In this document: positions 6,516 through 13,492 of the stretch, in pieces | How the letters are laid out: each line of letters begins with the position of its first letter | Position numbering within the stretch: position 1 is the first letter of the stretch | Made by a program: the position numbers and the translations under genes | Notes under the pieces: generated by a model | Database searches by the model: none | What the model was told of the DNA's origin: nothing | The model's input: the letters and a program-made list of their open reading frames with translations, nothing else | Assembly (NCBI GenBank): GCA_027310235.1 | Contig: DAIDBF010000077.1 | Span: forward strand, 1 to 17,635 | DNA length: 17,635 nt | Direction of reading: 5' to 3' | Source of the DNA: a bacterium | GTDB taxonomy: Bacteria > Patescibacteriota > Minisyncoccia > UBA6257 > GWB1-50-10

Positions 6516-7106
6516 ATGAAATATAGGTACATCATCGGAATAGACGAGGTAGGGAGAGGACCGTTGGCGGGGCCGGTGACGGTCTGCGCCGCGGCAGTTC
6601 CGAGAGGAATGAAGTTCGATCCGCTTCCGAATGGGGTGAAGCTGGATGACTCAAAAAAACTTACTGCGCGTTCAAGAGAAGCGTGGGCGAAAAAGCTCAA
6701 AGAGTATGGACTGGTATTCGCGATTTCGAGCATAACTCCCGCAGTAATCGACAGAATCAATATTGCGAAAGCCGCGAATCGCGCGGCGGAGCGATCGCTC
6801 AAAAAACTCGCGGAGCAAAAAGGAATTCCCTTGAAGCAATCGCTTATCTTTTTGGATGGGGGACTCTACGTCGACGGCGGACGTACCGTTATCAGGGCGG
6901 ACGGAAGAATCAACGCGGTGAAGGCCGCCTCTATTTTAGCGAAGGTGCGGAGAGATAAGTATATGAAAAAAGCGGCACTCGAATATCCCAAGTACGGATT
7001 CGAGAAACATGTGGGATACGGTACGAAGAGCCACATTGCGGCAATAAAAAAACACGGACTTTCTTCCGTGCACCGGAAAACGTTTTGCAAGTTTTTGAGA
7101 AAATGA
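6516..7106 (+). CDS. rnhB: Ribonuclease HII
   Basis: Cleaves the RNA strand of RNA-DNA hybrids and removes misincorporated ribonucleotides. The 196 residues are a normal RNase HII length. The catalytic set is visible: GIDEVGRGPLAGP (Asp10, Glu11), DDSKKL (about 44-49), LDGG (Asp114) and ILAKVRRDKYM (about 140-150, Asp147). The ATG at 6516 is supported by AGGAG at 6507-6511 and by the family start; the frame is open further upstream (to 6369) but with unrelated sequence. It is divergent from dnaE across 154 nt and convergent with rnpB, with a shared hairpin at 7123-7150 between them. Confidence 0.97.
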   Translation: MKYRYIIGIDEVGRGPLAGPVTVCAAAVPRGMKFDPLPNGVKLDDSKKLTARSREAWAKKLKEYGLVFAISSITPAVIDRINIAKAANRAAERSLKKLAEQKGIPLKQSLIFLDGGLYVDGGRTVIRADGRINAVKAASILAKVRRDKYMKKAALEYPKYGFEKHVGYGTKSHIAAIKKHGLSSVHRKTFCKFLRK

Positions 7107-7116
7107 TTTCCCGATG

Positions 7117-7151
7117 AAATAAAACCCCATCCATTTGAGTGGACGGGGTTA
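7117..7151 (-). terminator. Terminator of the RNase P RNA (possibly bidirectional)
   Basis: On the minus strand AACCCCGTCCA, a 6-nt loop and TGGATGGGGTT form an 11-bp stem (7123-7133 / 7140-7150) with one mismatch, followed by TTATTT. On the plus strand the same hairpin lies 16 nt after the rnhB stop but lacks a U-run. Confidence 0.75.
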
Positions 7152-7153
7152 TT

Positions 7154-7487
7154 GGTAAATCATAAGCCGGATTCTGTTTATGCGATAATTCGTCTTGTCC
7201 TTTCGATTACTCTCAGGATCTGTGCGACACTCCCGTCTTTCGACGAGCACGGTCTTGCACCCGGTAAGGATTTAGCCGTTTCATCTCCGTGTTGCTATCC
7301 CTATCACGGAGTTGAGCCAACTAGCTTGGGATTGGGCCCCTCCGATCCTTTCGAATCGGAGCGTTTCTGCTCGCACCTCTAAGGTTTCCCTCGACGGCCG
7401 TTAGCCGCTACTTTTGTCGACCTAGATCGACGGGTGTCCGGACTTTCCTCTCTTTTTTGTAGAAAGAGCTATCGCTTGATTTACCGC
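7154..7487 (-). ncRNA. rnpB: RNase P RNA, bacterial type
   Basis: Catalytic RNA that matures the 5' ends of tRNAs. On the minus strand the 5' conserved block GAGGAAAGTCCGGAC is followed about 270 nt later by the 3' block ACAGAATCCGGCTTATG, the two universally conserved P4-region strands. The ends pair to give helix P1: GGTAAATCA on the 5' side with TGATTTACC on the 3' side, which sets the approximate limits. Length is about 334 nt. A TTGACA/TAGAAT promoter (7492-7519) and a hairpin terminator flank it. The exact ends are uncertain by a few bases. Confidence 0.95.
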
Positions 7488-7491
7488 GCTT

Positions 7492-7519
7492 ATTCTATGT
7501 CATTTGAATATTTTGTCAA
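7492..7519 (-). promoter_or_regulatory. Promoter of rnpB
   Basis: On the minus strand TTGACA (7514-7519) and TAGAAT (7492-7497) are separated by 16 nt. The predicted start near 7485 agrees with helix P1 of the RNase P RNA. Confidence 0.8.
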
Positions 7520-7532
7520 TTATTATTACTAT
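7504..7532 (+). promoter_or_regulatory. Promoter of the tRNA-Thr transcript
   Basis: TTGAAT (7504-7509) and TACTAT (7527-7532) are 17 nt apart, with a predicted start near 7539, 12 nt before the tRNA. Its -35 region lies between the -10 and -35 boxes of the divergent rnpB promoter, so the two probably compete. Confidence 0.55.
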
Positions 7533-7550
7533 GGAGTCGAGCAGCAAGGT

Positions 7551-7623
7551 GCCACCTTAGCTCAGTTGGTAGAGCGCATCTTTCGTAAAGATGAAGTCCC
7601 GAGTTCGAGTCTCGGAGGTGGCT
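7551..7623 (+). tRNA. tRNA-Thr, anticodon CGU
   Basis: Reads ACG threonine codons. The acceptor stem pairs GCCACCT (7551-7557) with AGGTGGC (7616-7622), with discriminator U. The D-arm is GCTC/GAGC. The anticodon stem pairs CATCT with AGATG, with loop TTCGTAA giving anticodon CGT (7584-7586). The T-arm is CCGAG-TTCGAGT-CTCGG. CCA is not encoded. A protein gene begins at 7626, only two bases after the discriminator base. Confidence 0.97.
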
Positions 7624-7625
7624 CA

Positions 7626-8027
7626 ATGAATATTTTTGAGAAAGTGTTGTACGGAAAAGAAACCGACGGGGAGATAGAAAATCTTCACAAGGACTTCCGT
7701 ATTACCCGTGACGGTTTTTGGTATTTCAATCGAGAAGCAGGCTTAAGCGAGGGCTCAGGAGTTGCAATGAAGGGAAGATTCGGATTTACGGATCCGACAT
7801 TGCTTAATGGATGCGAATTATTAACGAAGATAGGAAAAAACGAGGATAAAGAAATAGAGACAGAATATGTGGGGTTTTCTTATGCAAATAATCTTCAAGA
7901 GCCCATACTTAGGGAGTGGTTGGAGAAATTCCCGTATGCGGAAATTATAAAGGAGTTGGACGAAAACGGCGTTTCAAAGCCATCGAGCAGCGTGGAAATT
8001 ATAAAAGGGGATGAGCAAGAAGATTAA
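7626..8027 (+). CDS. Hypothetical acidic protein, 133 aa, fused transcriptionally to tRNA-Thr
   Basis: Not a family I recognise. The 133-residue soluble protein begins MNIFEKVLYGKE and has an acidic end (IIKGDEQED). The middle contains the aromatic stretch RDGFWYFNREAGLSEG and a Gly-rich MKGRFGF. There is no signal peptide or membrane segment. The frame is open upstream through the tRNA, so the start must lie after it; the ATG at 7626 is the first possible one and is 2 nt from the tRNA end. There is no room for a Shine-Dalgarno outside the tRNA itself, so translation would use either a run-through transcript or a leaderless mRNA released by tRNA 3' processing. The prfB gene follows after 29 nt. 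Confidence 0.75.
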   Translation: MNIFEKVLYGKETDGEIENLHKDFRITRDGFWYFNREAGLSEGSGVAMKGRFGFTDPTLLNGCELLTKIGKNEDKEIETEYVGFSYANNLQEPILREWLEKFPYAEIIKELDENGVSKPSSSVEIIKGDEQED

Positions 8028-8056
8028 CTCATGTGTTTATATAAACAATTTTTTCT

Positions 8057-8767
8057 ATGCAGGTAGATCAGAACGTAGCAATAGTTTCGGTGCTCGCCGG
8101 CGCCGGCGGAGATGATGCGAAGGACTGGGCGAACATGCTCATTCGGATGTACACGCGCTTCGCACAACTCAAGAACTGGAAACTTGAAATAATAAACGAT
8201 ACGACGATAGAACTCCGTGGAGAAAGAGCATACGAACGCTTAAAGGATGAATCCGGCGTGCACCGTCTGGTGCGCATCTCGCCCTTCGACGCGAAAAAAC
8301 TCCGTCATACTTCCTTCGCGCTTGTCGAGGTATTCCCCGAGCTGCCCGCGCTCGAAGCGGCGCATATTCAGATTCCTGAGAAAGATCTGAAGGTTGAGTT
8401 TTCGAGGGCTAGCGGTCCCGGGGGGCAGAATGTGAATAAAGTAGAGACGGCGGTGCGGGTTACGCATCTGCCGACGGGGATCGTTACTTCGTCCCGTGCC
8501 GAACGTTCGCAGGCGTCGAATCGCGAGAAGGCCTTGAATCTTTTGAAGGCCAAACTCGTGAAACTGATGGAAGAAAAGCATGAAAAAGAGGTCTCGAATC
8601 TGCGCACCCGCGTCGCACCCGAGTGGGGGCATGAGATACGTTCGTATGTGCTTCACCCCTATAAGCAGGTCAAAGATCATAGGACAGGCAAGAAGATATC
8701 AAAAGTAGAGGGAGTATTGGAAGGGAATTTGGATATTTTGCTGGAAAAAAATGCACCGAAGGTGTAA
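8057..8767 (+). CDS. prfB: Peptide chain release factor 2, short form lacking domain 1
   Basis: Releases finished proteins at UGA and UAA codons. The recognition motif is SPF (residues 75-77, in HRLVRISPFDAKKLRHTSF), which identifies RF2 and not RF1. The peptidyl-tRNA hydrolysis motif GGQ is at 122-124 in ASGPGGQNVNKVETAVR. The 236 residues begin at the PCRF segment (IVSVLAGAGGDDAKDWANML), so the roughly 110-120 residue helical domain 1 is missing. A stop in the same frame at 8042-8044 excludes a longer start, and no domain 1 sequence or programmed frameshift is seen upstream. No clear Shine-Dalgarno; a TATAAA at 8040-8045 may be a -10 box. It is followed by ftsEX, a common order in bacteria. 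Confidence 0.95.
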   Translation: MQVDQNVAIVSVLAGAGGDDAKDWANMLIRMYTRFAQLKNWKLEIINDTTIELRGERAYERLKDESGVHRLVRISPFDAKKLRHTSFALVEVFPELPALEAAHIQIPEKDLKVEFSRASGPGGQNVNKVETAVRVTHLPTGIVTSSRAERSQASNREKALNLLKAKLVKLMEEKHEKEVSNLRTRVAPEWGHEIRSYVLHPYKQVKDHRTGKKISKVEGVLEGNLDILLEKNAPKV

Positions 8768-8817
8768 ATTTTTCCACTGCAAAATACCAACCAAGCACTC
8801 AACTTGCATAAAATCTG

Positions 8818-8846
8818 TTGTATGGGATTGAGGGATGTACTATAAT
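8818..8846 (+). promoter_or_regulatory. Promoter candidate for ftsEX
   Basis: TATAAT at 8841-8846, with TTGTAT at 8818-8823 at 17-nt spacing. The -35 box is weak. The predicted start near 8853 gives a 73-nt leader, unusually long for this window. Confidence 0.55.
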
Positions 8847-8870
8847 GCGTAGGTAGACAAATTGTGGATT

Positions 8871-8923
8871 AATTGAGTGCTCGGTGCTCAATTTTATACT
8901 TTCGCTTTGCTCAAATAAAATTG
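8871..8923 (+). promoter_or_regulatory. ftsE leader with two overlapping hairpins
   Basis: AATTGAG (8871-8877) pairs with CTCAATT (8887-8893). CAATTTTAT (8889-8897) pairs with ATAAAATTG (8915-8923). The two stems share bases 8889-8893 and cannot form together. The second ends two bases before the ftsE ATG and would bury the initiation region. A switch is a guess; only the complementarity is seen. Confidence 0.4.
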
Positions 8924-8925
8924 GC

Positions 8926-9609
8926 ATGATTATTTTTCAGAACGTCTCCAAAAACTACAATCACAACTCGGTTGCGCTCGATAAGGTGAGTTTTAAGATT
9001 CAGCCGAACGAATTCGTCACTCTCGTGGGGCGATCGGGGGCGGGAAAATCTACTGTCGTGAAGCTTCTTATCGGCGAGGAGAGACCCTCCAAGGGGCAGA
9101 TTTTTTTCGGATCGTACGAGGTGAATAAATTGAAGCCCTCGGAACTTCCGGAATTCAGGAGGCACATCGGGGTCATCTTTCAGGATTTCCGCCTGCTCAC
9201 CAAAAAAACGGCGTTCGAGAACGTCGCCTTTGCGTTAGAGGTGGAAGGGCGGCTCCAGAAGGAAATCAACGAACTCGTGCCGCCGGTATTGGATATGGTA
9301 GGATTGAAGGACAAAGCGTTCAATTTTCCGGCGGAGCTTTCAGGCGGCGAGAAGCAGCGTGTCGCAATCGCGCGGGCGATGATCAATCAACCGGATGTCT
9401 TGATCGCCGACGAACCGACTGGAAATCTCGATCCGTTCAATACGTGGGAAGTCATTAAGCTCTTAAAGAAAATCAACGAGTTGGGGAGTACGGTAATTCT
9501 CGCGACTCATGACAAGGAGATCGTAAACACGCTTGGGGAACGGGTAATCACGCTTGAGGACGGCAAGGTCATAAAGGACGAGGCGCACGGGAGGTTCTTA
9601 ATAGATTAA
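8926..9609 (+). CDS. ftsE: Cell division ATP-binding protein FtsE
   Basis: ATPase of the FtsEX complex, which sits at the cytoplasmic membrane and activates cell-wall hydrolysis during division. The 227 residues carry all ABC motifs: Walker A GRSGAGKST (35-43), Q-loop FQDFRLL (Gln86), signature LSGGEKQR (138-145), Walker B VLIADEPTGNLD (158-169) and the switch His in ATHD (His195). The start MIIFQNVSKNY fits the family; the frame is open 14 codons further upstream, but that stretch lies in the leader hairpins. No Shine-Dalgarno is present. ftsX follows after 25 nt. Confidence 0.96.
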   Translation: MIIFQNVSKNYNHNSVALDKVSFKIQPNEFVTLVGRSGAGKSTVVKLLIGEERPSKGQIFFGSYEVNKLKPSELPEFRRHIGVIFQDFRLLTKKTAFENVAFALEVEGRLQKEINELVPPVLDMVGLKDKAFNFPAELSGGEKQRVAIARAMINQPDVLIADEPTGNLDPFNTWEVIKLLKKINELGSTVILATHDKEIVNTLGERVITLEDGKVIKDEAHGRFLID

Positions 9610-9634
9610 AAACTATAAACTTTTAACTAACGGT

Positions 9635-10540
9635 ATGGTTACCTTATTTCGAATATTAAAATACGGATGGCAGAGTTTCCTTCGAAACGGATGGCTTTCC
9701 GTTTCGACGATCGGCATTATGATCCTTGCGCTTCTGGTGTTTGAGGGATTGATTCTCTTCAATGTAATGAGCAAGGGCGCGACACAGGCGATTCAGGAGA
9801 AAGTGGACATCAGCGTGTATTTCAAAAGCAACGTGTCGGAGGACACCATTTTAAATCTCAAAAAATCGCTTGAAGGATTGGATGAGGTGAAGTATGTCGA
9901 GTACGTTTCGAAAGATCAGGCACTCGCCGATTTCAAGGCGCGTCATGCCGACGAGAATACCATCACCCAGACGCTCGAAGAATTGGATGCAAATCCGCTT
10001 CTCGCATCGCTCAATGTGAAAGCGAAGGATCTCCATCGCTACGATTCGATCGCGAGCTACTTGGAGAAACCGGATTTCAGCGACAGCATCGAGAAGATCA
10101 CCTATGCCCAGAACCAGGTGGTGATCGATCGTCTCACGGCGTTGATCGACAACTTCCAGCGCGGCGGATTCGTGCTCACGATCTTCCTTGCGTTTCTCGC
10201 GGTCATGGTTACGTTTAACACCATTCGGCTTGCCATCTTTTCGAACAGAGAACAGATCGGCGTGATGCGGCTCGTGGGTGCCTCCAATAACTTCATCCGC
10301 GGTCCGTACGTTATTGAGGGGATTTTGTACGGTGCGATCGCCGCGATCGTGGCGTTTCTCATATTCATCCCGCTTATCGGCTTCATATCGCCTCACGTCG
10401 CGAATTTCATACCGGAGGTGGACTTGGGAGGGTACTTCAACGCTCATTTCGTATCGCTTCTCCTCTACCAGATATTATTCGGCATCGTATTGGGGATTGT
10501 ATCGAGCGTAGTGGCTACGCGGCATTATCTGAACGCGTGA
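9635..10540 (+). CDS. ftsX: Cell division protein FtsX
   Basis: Membrane partner of FtsE. The 301 residues give the FtsX topology: a cytoplasmic start, TM1 about 20-44, an extracytoplasmic domain about 50-170 that would contact a peptidoglycan hydrolase or its activator, then TM2 about 174-196, TM3 about 226-248 and TM4 about 270-293. The conserved stretch NTIRLAIFSNREQIGVMRLVGAS follows TM2. The start MVTLFRILKYGWQSFLRNGW is typical. There is no clear Shine-Dalgarno. It is cotranscribed with ftsE, and the dus GTG begins one base after its TGA. Confidence 0.95.
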   Translation: MVTLFRILKYGWQSFLRNGWLSVSTIGIMILALLVFEGLILFNVMSKGATQAIQEKVDISVYFKSNVSEDTILNLKKSLEGLDEVKYVEYVSKDQALADFKARHADENTITQTLEELDANPLLASLNVKAKDLHRYDSIASYLEKPDFSDSIEKITYAQNQVVIDRLTALIDNFQRGGFVLTIFLAFLAVMVTFNTIRLAIFSNREQIGVMRLVGASNNFIRGPYVIEGILYGAIAAIVAFLIFIPLIGFISPHVANFIPEVDLGGYFNAHFVSLLLYQILFGIVLGIVSSVVATRHYLNA

Positions 10541-10541
10541 C

Positions 10542-11330
10542 GTGGTCTACGGCTTCTGGAAACAACTGAAGAAGCCGATATTCGCATTGGCTCCCATGGC
10601 GGACGTCACGGATGCCGCCTTTCGGTTTATTATCGCGAAGTACGGCAAGTTCATCCGTCCGGATGGTACGACAGGAGGAGGACCGGACGTGATATGGACG
10701 GAGTTTGTCTCCTCGGACGGTCTGTGTTCCGAGGGGAGGGAGGTGTTACTTCATAACCTTCGGTTCGACAAGTCGGAACGTCCGATCGTCGCACAGTTTT
10801 TCGGTGCGACGCCGGAACATTTCTACAAATGCGCGCTTCTCGCACGCGAACTCGGTTTCGACGGGATCGATATCAATATGGGATGCCCCGAAAAGAATGT
10901 CGTGAAGCAGGGAGCAGGTGCGGCGCTCATCAAAAATCCGGCGCTCGCGAAACGGATTATTGCAGAAACGAAACGCGGCGCGGGCCCGCTTCCCGTTTCG
11001 GTGAAGACCAGGATCGGATTTGATGCAAAAGAAGAGTTATTGTGGATTCCCGCGCTCCTTGAAGCGGAACCCGCATGTATTATCGTTCACGGAAGGACGA
11101 AGAAAGAAATGTCAATTCCGCCCGCCGACTGGGAAGCAATCGGCCGTGCGGCGGAACTCGCAAAAAACTTTTCCTCTTCTTCCGGGAGGACACTTATTAT
11201 GGGAAACGGAGATGTAATTGATTTGAAAGATGCGGCAGAGAAAGCCGCACGTTATGGGCTTGACGGCGTGATGATAGGAAGAGGCATTTTCGGGAATCCA
11301 TGGTTCTTCCGAAATGCGGATGTATTTTGA
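10542..11330 (+). CDS. dus: tRNA-dihydrouridine synthase, catalytic part (gene split by in-frame TGA)
   Basis: Flavin enzyme that reduces uridines to dihydrouridine in tRNA D-loops. The TIM-barrel part is present: PIFALAPMADVTDAAFR (about 11-27, FMN site), GIDINMGCPEKNVVKQGAGAAL (about 107-128, with the catalytic Cys at 114), SVKTRIGF, IIVHGRTKKE and GVMIGRGIFGNPWFF near the end. The start is a GTG at 10542, one base after the ftsX stop; no better start exists. The frame meets TGA at 11328-11330 just after NPWFFRNADVF. It then continues open and in the same frame into the normal C-terminal helical domain (11331-11675). A full enzyme needs that domain, so this gene is interrupted, unless the stop is read through. 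Confidence 0.88.
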   Translation: MVYGFWKQLKKPIFALAPMADVTDAAFRFIIAKYGKFIRPDGTTGGGPDVIWTEFVSSDGLCSEGREVLLHNLRFDKSERPIVAQFFGATPEHFYKCALLARELGFDGIDINMGCPEKNVVKQGAGAALIKNPALAKRIIAETKRGAGPLPVSVKTRIGFDAKEELLWIPALLEAEPACIIVHGRTKKEMSIPPADWEAIGRAAELAKNFSSSSGRTLIMGNGDVIDLKDAAEKAARYGLDGVMIGRGIFGNPWFFRNADVF

Positions 11331-11675
11331 AAAAACCCCGAGCAGAGCAAAAGGATTGATAACGTAGATCCGGCACGCCAAAAAAAGCGTGCGCTCCAAG
11401 GCCGCTTGGCAGGTCTTATCCGCTTTTTTCAGCGTGCCGAACCCGCCCATGACAAGAATGAAATTTCCGTAGAGGAAAAACTTCGCGTGATGGTTGAACA
11501 TACCTTGCTCTTCGAGAAACTTTTTGGGGGCATCAAGTCGTTCGATGTCATGAAGAAGCACTACAAGGCATACGTGAACGGATTCCGCGGCGCAAAGGAG
11601 TTAAGGATAAAACTTATGGAAGCAAAAGATGCAGAGAGTGTAAAAAATATAGTGGAAAGTTTCGAACGAGGGTAG
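11331..11675 (+). pseudogene. dus: C-terminal domain of dus after the in-frame stop
   Basis: In the same frame as the dus catalytic part, 114 codons run from the TGA to TAG at 11673-11675. The last 70 or so residues are a recognisable Dus C-terminal domain: ISVEEKLRVMVEHTLLFEKL, GIKSFDVMKKHYKAYVNGF and KELRIKLMEAKDAESVKNI. The first 40 or so residues (KNPEQSKRIDNVDPARQ...) are extra relative to other Dus proteins and are largely encoded by a palindrome (11371-11439). A TTG at 11406 could reinitiate but has no obvious ribosome binding site. The domain shows no decay, so the interruption looks recent. Confidence 0.75.
11371..11439. repeat. Palindromic element inserted in frame within dus
   Basis: Positions 11371-11389 and 11421-11439 form a 19-bp inverted repeat with two mismatches (CGGCACGC...AAAAAAGCG on the left). 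Smaller hairpins lie inside or alongside it: GCACGC/GCGTGC (11373-11378 / 11387-11392) and CCAAG/CTTGG (11396-11400 / 11405-11409). The element falls between the TIM barrel and the C-terminal domain and keeps the reading frame. Confidence 0.7.
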
Positions 11676-11695
11676 GAGTTCAAATTTTGTCGGAT

Positions 11696-11901
11696 CAGAA
11701 CCACCCCCTTCCGCTCCCTCACGAGCAGAAACGTTCGTTCGGAGAAACTCTCTTCGCGCGTCCTCGCACACACGGAAATTACGCAAACTCGACCTAAAGG
11801 GACTCGTACAGTGCGTAATTTCTCGTGTGCTTCGTCCTTGCTCAGGAGTTTCTTTCCTCACTCACGTATGCTCGTTCGGGAGGAAAGAGGTTGGTTCTTT
11901 A
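11696..11901. repeat. Roughly 206-bp imperfect palindrome
   Basis: The left end AGAACCACC and right end GGTTGGTTCT are near-complementary, and similarity continues inward with gaps and many C/T-type changes. The inner arms CACACG-GAAATTACGCA (about 11769-11785) and TGCGTAATTTCTCGTGTG (about 11812-11829) are complementary apart from one extra base. It begins 21 nt after the dus stop and is followed by a T-rich stretch, so it might end the prfB-ftsEX-dus transcript. Confidence 0.65.
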
Positions 11902-11961
11902 AATTGATTTTTTCTTTTTGAGACAAAAAAAAGATTATTCTCTACGGAAAAATTCGAAAGA

Positions 11962-12150
11962 AGCGCGGAAAGCACTATCCCTCGAGTGAACATTGCCGGA
12001 GGATGTCGAGGGAACTGGTGCGCGAGCCGCGTTGCCGAGCCAGGCCCCCTCGCCCGTAGGGCGTGCAGGGTGGCGAGGAGCGTGCGAGCGAACCTTAGTT
12101 CCCTACATCCGGAGGCCCTCGTGAACGAGAGGAATAGTGCTTTCCGCGCT
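11962..12150. repeat. 189-bp palindromic element with 17-bp perfect terminal arms
   Basis: AGCGCGGAAAGCACTAT (11962-11978) is the exact reverse complement of 12134-12150. Inside, further arms match imperfectly (GGATGT...AGGGAAC against GTTCCCTACATCC), and the centre forms CCTCGCC/GGCGAGG. The whole can fold as one long branched hairpin. No flanking target duplication was found. Confidence 0.7.
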
Positions 12151-12230
12151 GCTCAAAAACAGGAACCCTGAGTTTTTAAGTCGAAGAAGAGAGGGTGCGC
12201 TTGTTTATGGTTGTTCTTTCTATAGCAGGT

Positions 12231-12236
12231 TATAAT
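12231..12236 (+). promoter_or_regulatory. -10 box of the DUF4015-like gene
   Basis: TATAAT 11 nt before the ATG at 12248, predicting a leader of about 5 nt. No Shine-Dalgarno and no good -35 box are visible. Confidence 0.6.
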
Positions 12237-12247
12237 AGAAGCATTCT

Positions 12248-13492
12248 ATGAGTTCAAAATCACGCATCATTATTTACAGCATTCTTATTATCATACTCCT
12301 CATTCTTGGGGGATTTTTGTTTCTCACGGTGAAAAATAGCGTGGGAATCGTTCCTCCGGACCCAACCGCGCAGCTTACGGGAAAGGTAACGGCAAAGAAC
12401 AATAAATCAGTCGATATCGGGCTGCAGAAACCGCTCCCGAACCCTCCCTCCGTGATTCGGGCAGTCTATCTTACGAGTTGGTCTGGAGGGAGTAAAAGCA
12501 GGGTGCAGTATGTGCTCGATCTTGCGCGCGAGAGCGCAATCAATGCTGTTGTCATTGATATCAAGGACTACTCAGGTTATCTCGCGTACGAGGTGGCAGA
12601 TCCGGAGATCTCACAATATCGCACGTTTGAAAATAGGATTCCGCGGGTGAATGCACTTGTAAAGACGCTTCACGATGCGGGAGTATATGTGATAGGAAGG
12701 ATTACCGTATTTCAGGATCCTATGTTCGCGCATGCGCGTCCCGATCTTGCGGTACACAACCTTGCAAAGATGAACTCAACTTCTTCAGATGCCTTCAAGT
12801 CGGTTAATTCGCTCTGGCAGGATGAGAAGAAACTGAACTGGATGGATCCCGCGGCAAAAGGAGTGTGGGAGTACAACGCGGCGATTGCGCGCGATGCGGC
12901 GGAGAGGGGATTCGACGAGGTGAACTTCGACTATGTCAGGTTTCCTTCGGGAGGAAACCTTGATGCGGCGACCTTTCCGTTTTGGGACAAGAAAACTCCT
13001 CGGTACGAGGTGATAAAAAACTTCTTCAAATATCTGAGAAGCGCGCTGCCGAATGTGAAGTTATCCGCGGATCTTTTCGGATTTGCAGCAATCAGGAAGG
13101 ATGATCTGGGGATTGGGCAGAGAATCGAAGATGCGTTTTCATACTTCGACTATCTTTCTCCGATGGTATACCCGTCCCATTACGATTCGGGGTTTCACGG
13201 ATTCACAAATCCGGCGGCGCATCCGTATGAAGTAATTTCCTATTCTCTGAAAGAGATGGACGCGCGCCGTGCGGCGCTTCTTTCAGCGGCAAGCACACAA
13301 TCATCGGAATCAATCGCAAAAATCAGGCCATGGCTCCAGGATTTTGATTTGAACGGCGTACCCTACGACGCGGCGATGGTGGGGAAAGAGATTCAGGCGA
13401 CGAAGGATTCGCTCCCGAACGATTATGCCGGCTTCATGCTCTGGAGCCCCACGAACGTGTATACGAAGGACGCACTGCTTGGTGGTTTGTAA
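12248..13492 (+). CDS. Membrane-anchored putative glycoside hydrolase, DUF4015/GHL13-like
   Basis: Probable cell-surface enzyme acting on polysaccharide; the family's substrate is not established. The 414 residues start with a single N-terminal membrane segment (about 7-28), then a linker, then a TIM-barrel-like domain from about residue 70. Recognisable pieces are IRAVYLTSWSGG (70-81), NAVVIDIKDYSGYLAYE (99-115), FDEVNFDYVRFPSGG (222-236, the conserved acidic DYVRFP motif), KLSADLFGF (271-279) and YLSPMVYPSHY (302-312). These fit the DUF4015 (GHL13) family as I remember it. There is no Shine-Dalgarno; the ATG lies 11 nt after a TATAAT box. Its stop codon lies at the edge of a hairpin (13491-13537). 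Confidence 0.85.
   Translation: MSSKSRIIIYSILIIILLILGGFLFLTVKNSVGIVPPDPTAQLTGKVTAKNNKSVDIGLQKPLPNPPSVIRAVYLTSWSGGSKSRVQYVLDLARESAINAVVIDIKDYSGYLAYEVADPEISQYRTFENRIPRVNALVKTLHDAGVYVIGRITVFQDPMFAHARPDLAVHNLAKMNSTSSDAFKSVNSLWQDEKKLNWMDPAAKGVWEYNAAIARDAAERGFDEVNFDYVRFPSGGNLDAATFPFWDKKTPRYEVIKNFFKYLRSALPNVKLSADLFGFAAIRKDDLGIGQRIEDAFSYFDYLSPMVYPSHYDSGFHGFTNPAAHPYEVISYSLKEMDARRAALLSAASTQSSESIAKIRPWLQDFDLNGVPYDAAMVGKEIQATKDSLPNDYAGFMLWSPTNVYTKDALLGGL

Larger units (their letters stand above)
11676..12247. other. Intergenic region with two very long imperfect palindromes
   Basis: 572 nt without a credible gene; a 61-codon ORF at 11986-12171 lies wholly in the second palindrome and is not called. The region holds palindromes at about 11696-11901 and 11962-12150, an A/T-rich spacer at 11902-11961, and the promoter of the 12248 gene. 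Confidence 0.75.

Noticed and set aside
6362..6802. 147-residue N-terminal extension of dnaE with hydrophobic stretches
   Set aside because: It overlaps rnhB on the other strand and lacks any DnaE feature; the family start MSKFVHLH is at 6361.
7434..7625. Longer start for the 133-residue protein
   Set aside because: The extension would run through the rnpB 5' region and the whole tRNA-Thr gene.
11328..11330. Recoded TGA (codes 4 or 25) as explanation for the dus stop
   Set aside because: An RF2 is encoded, and rnhB, ftsX and the 1995 gene end in TGA at sensible places, so TGA is a normal stop here.
11986..12171. 61-codon ORF
   Set aside because: It lies entirely within the 189-bp palindrome and has low-complexity Arg/Ala-rich composition.
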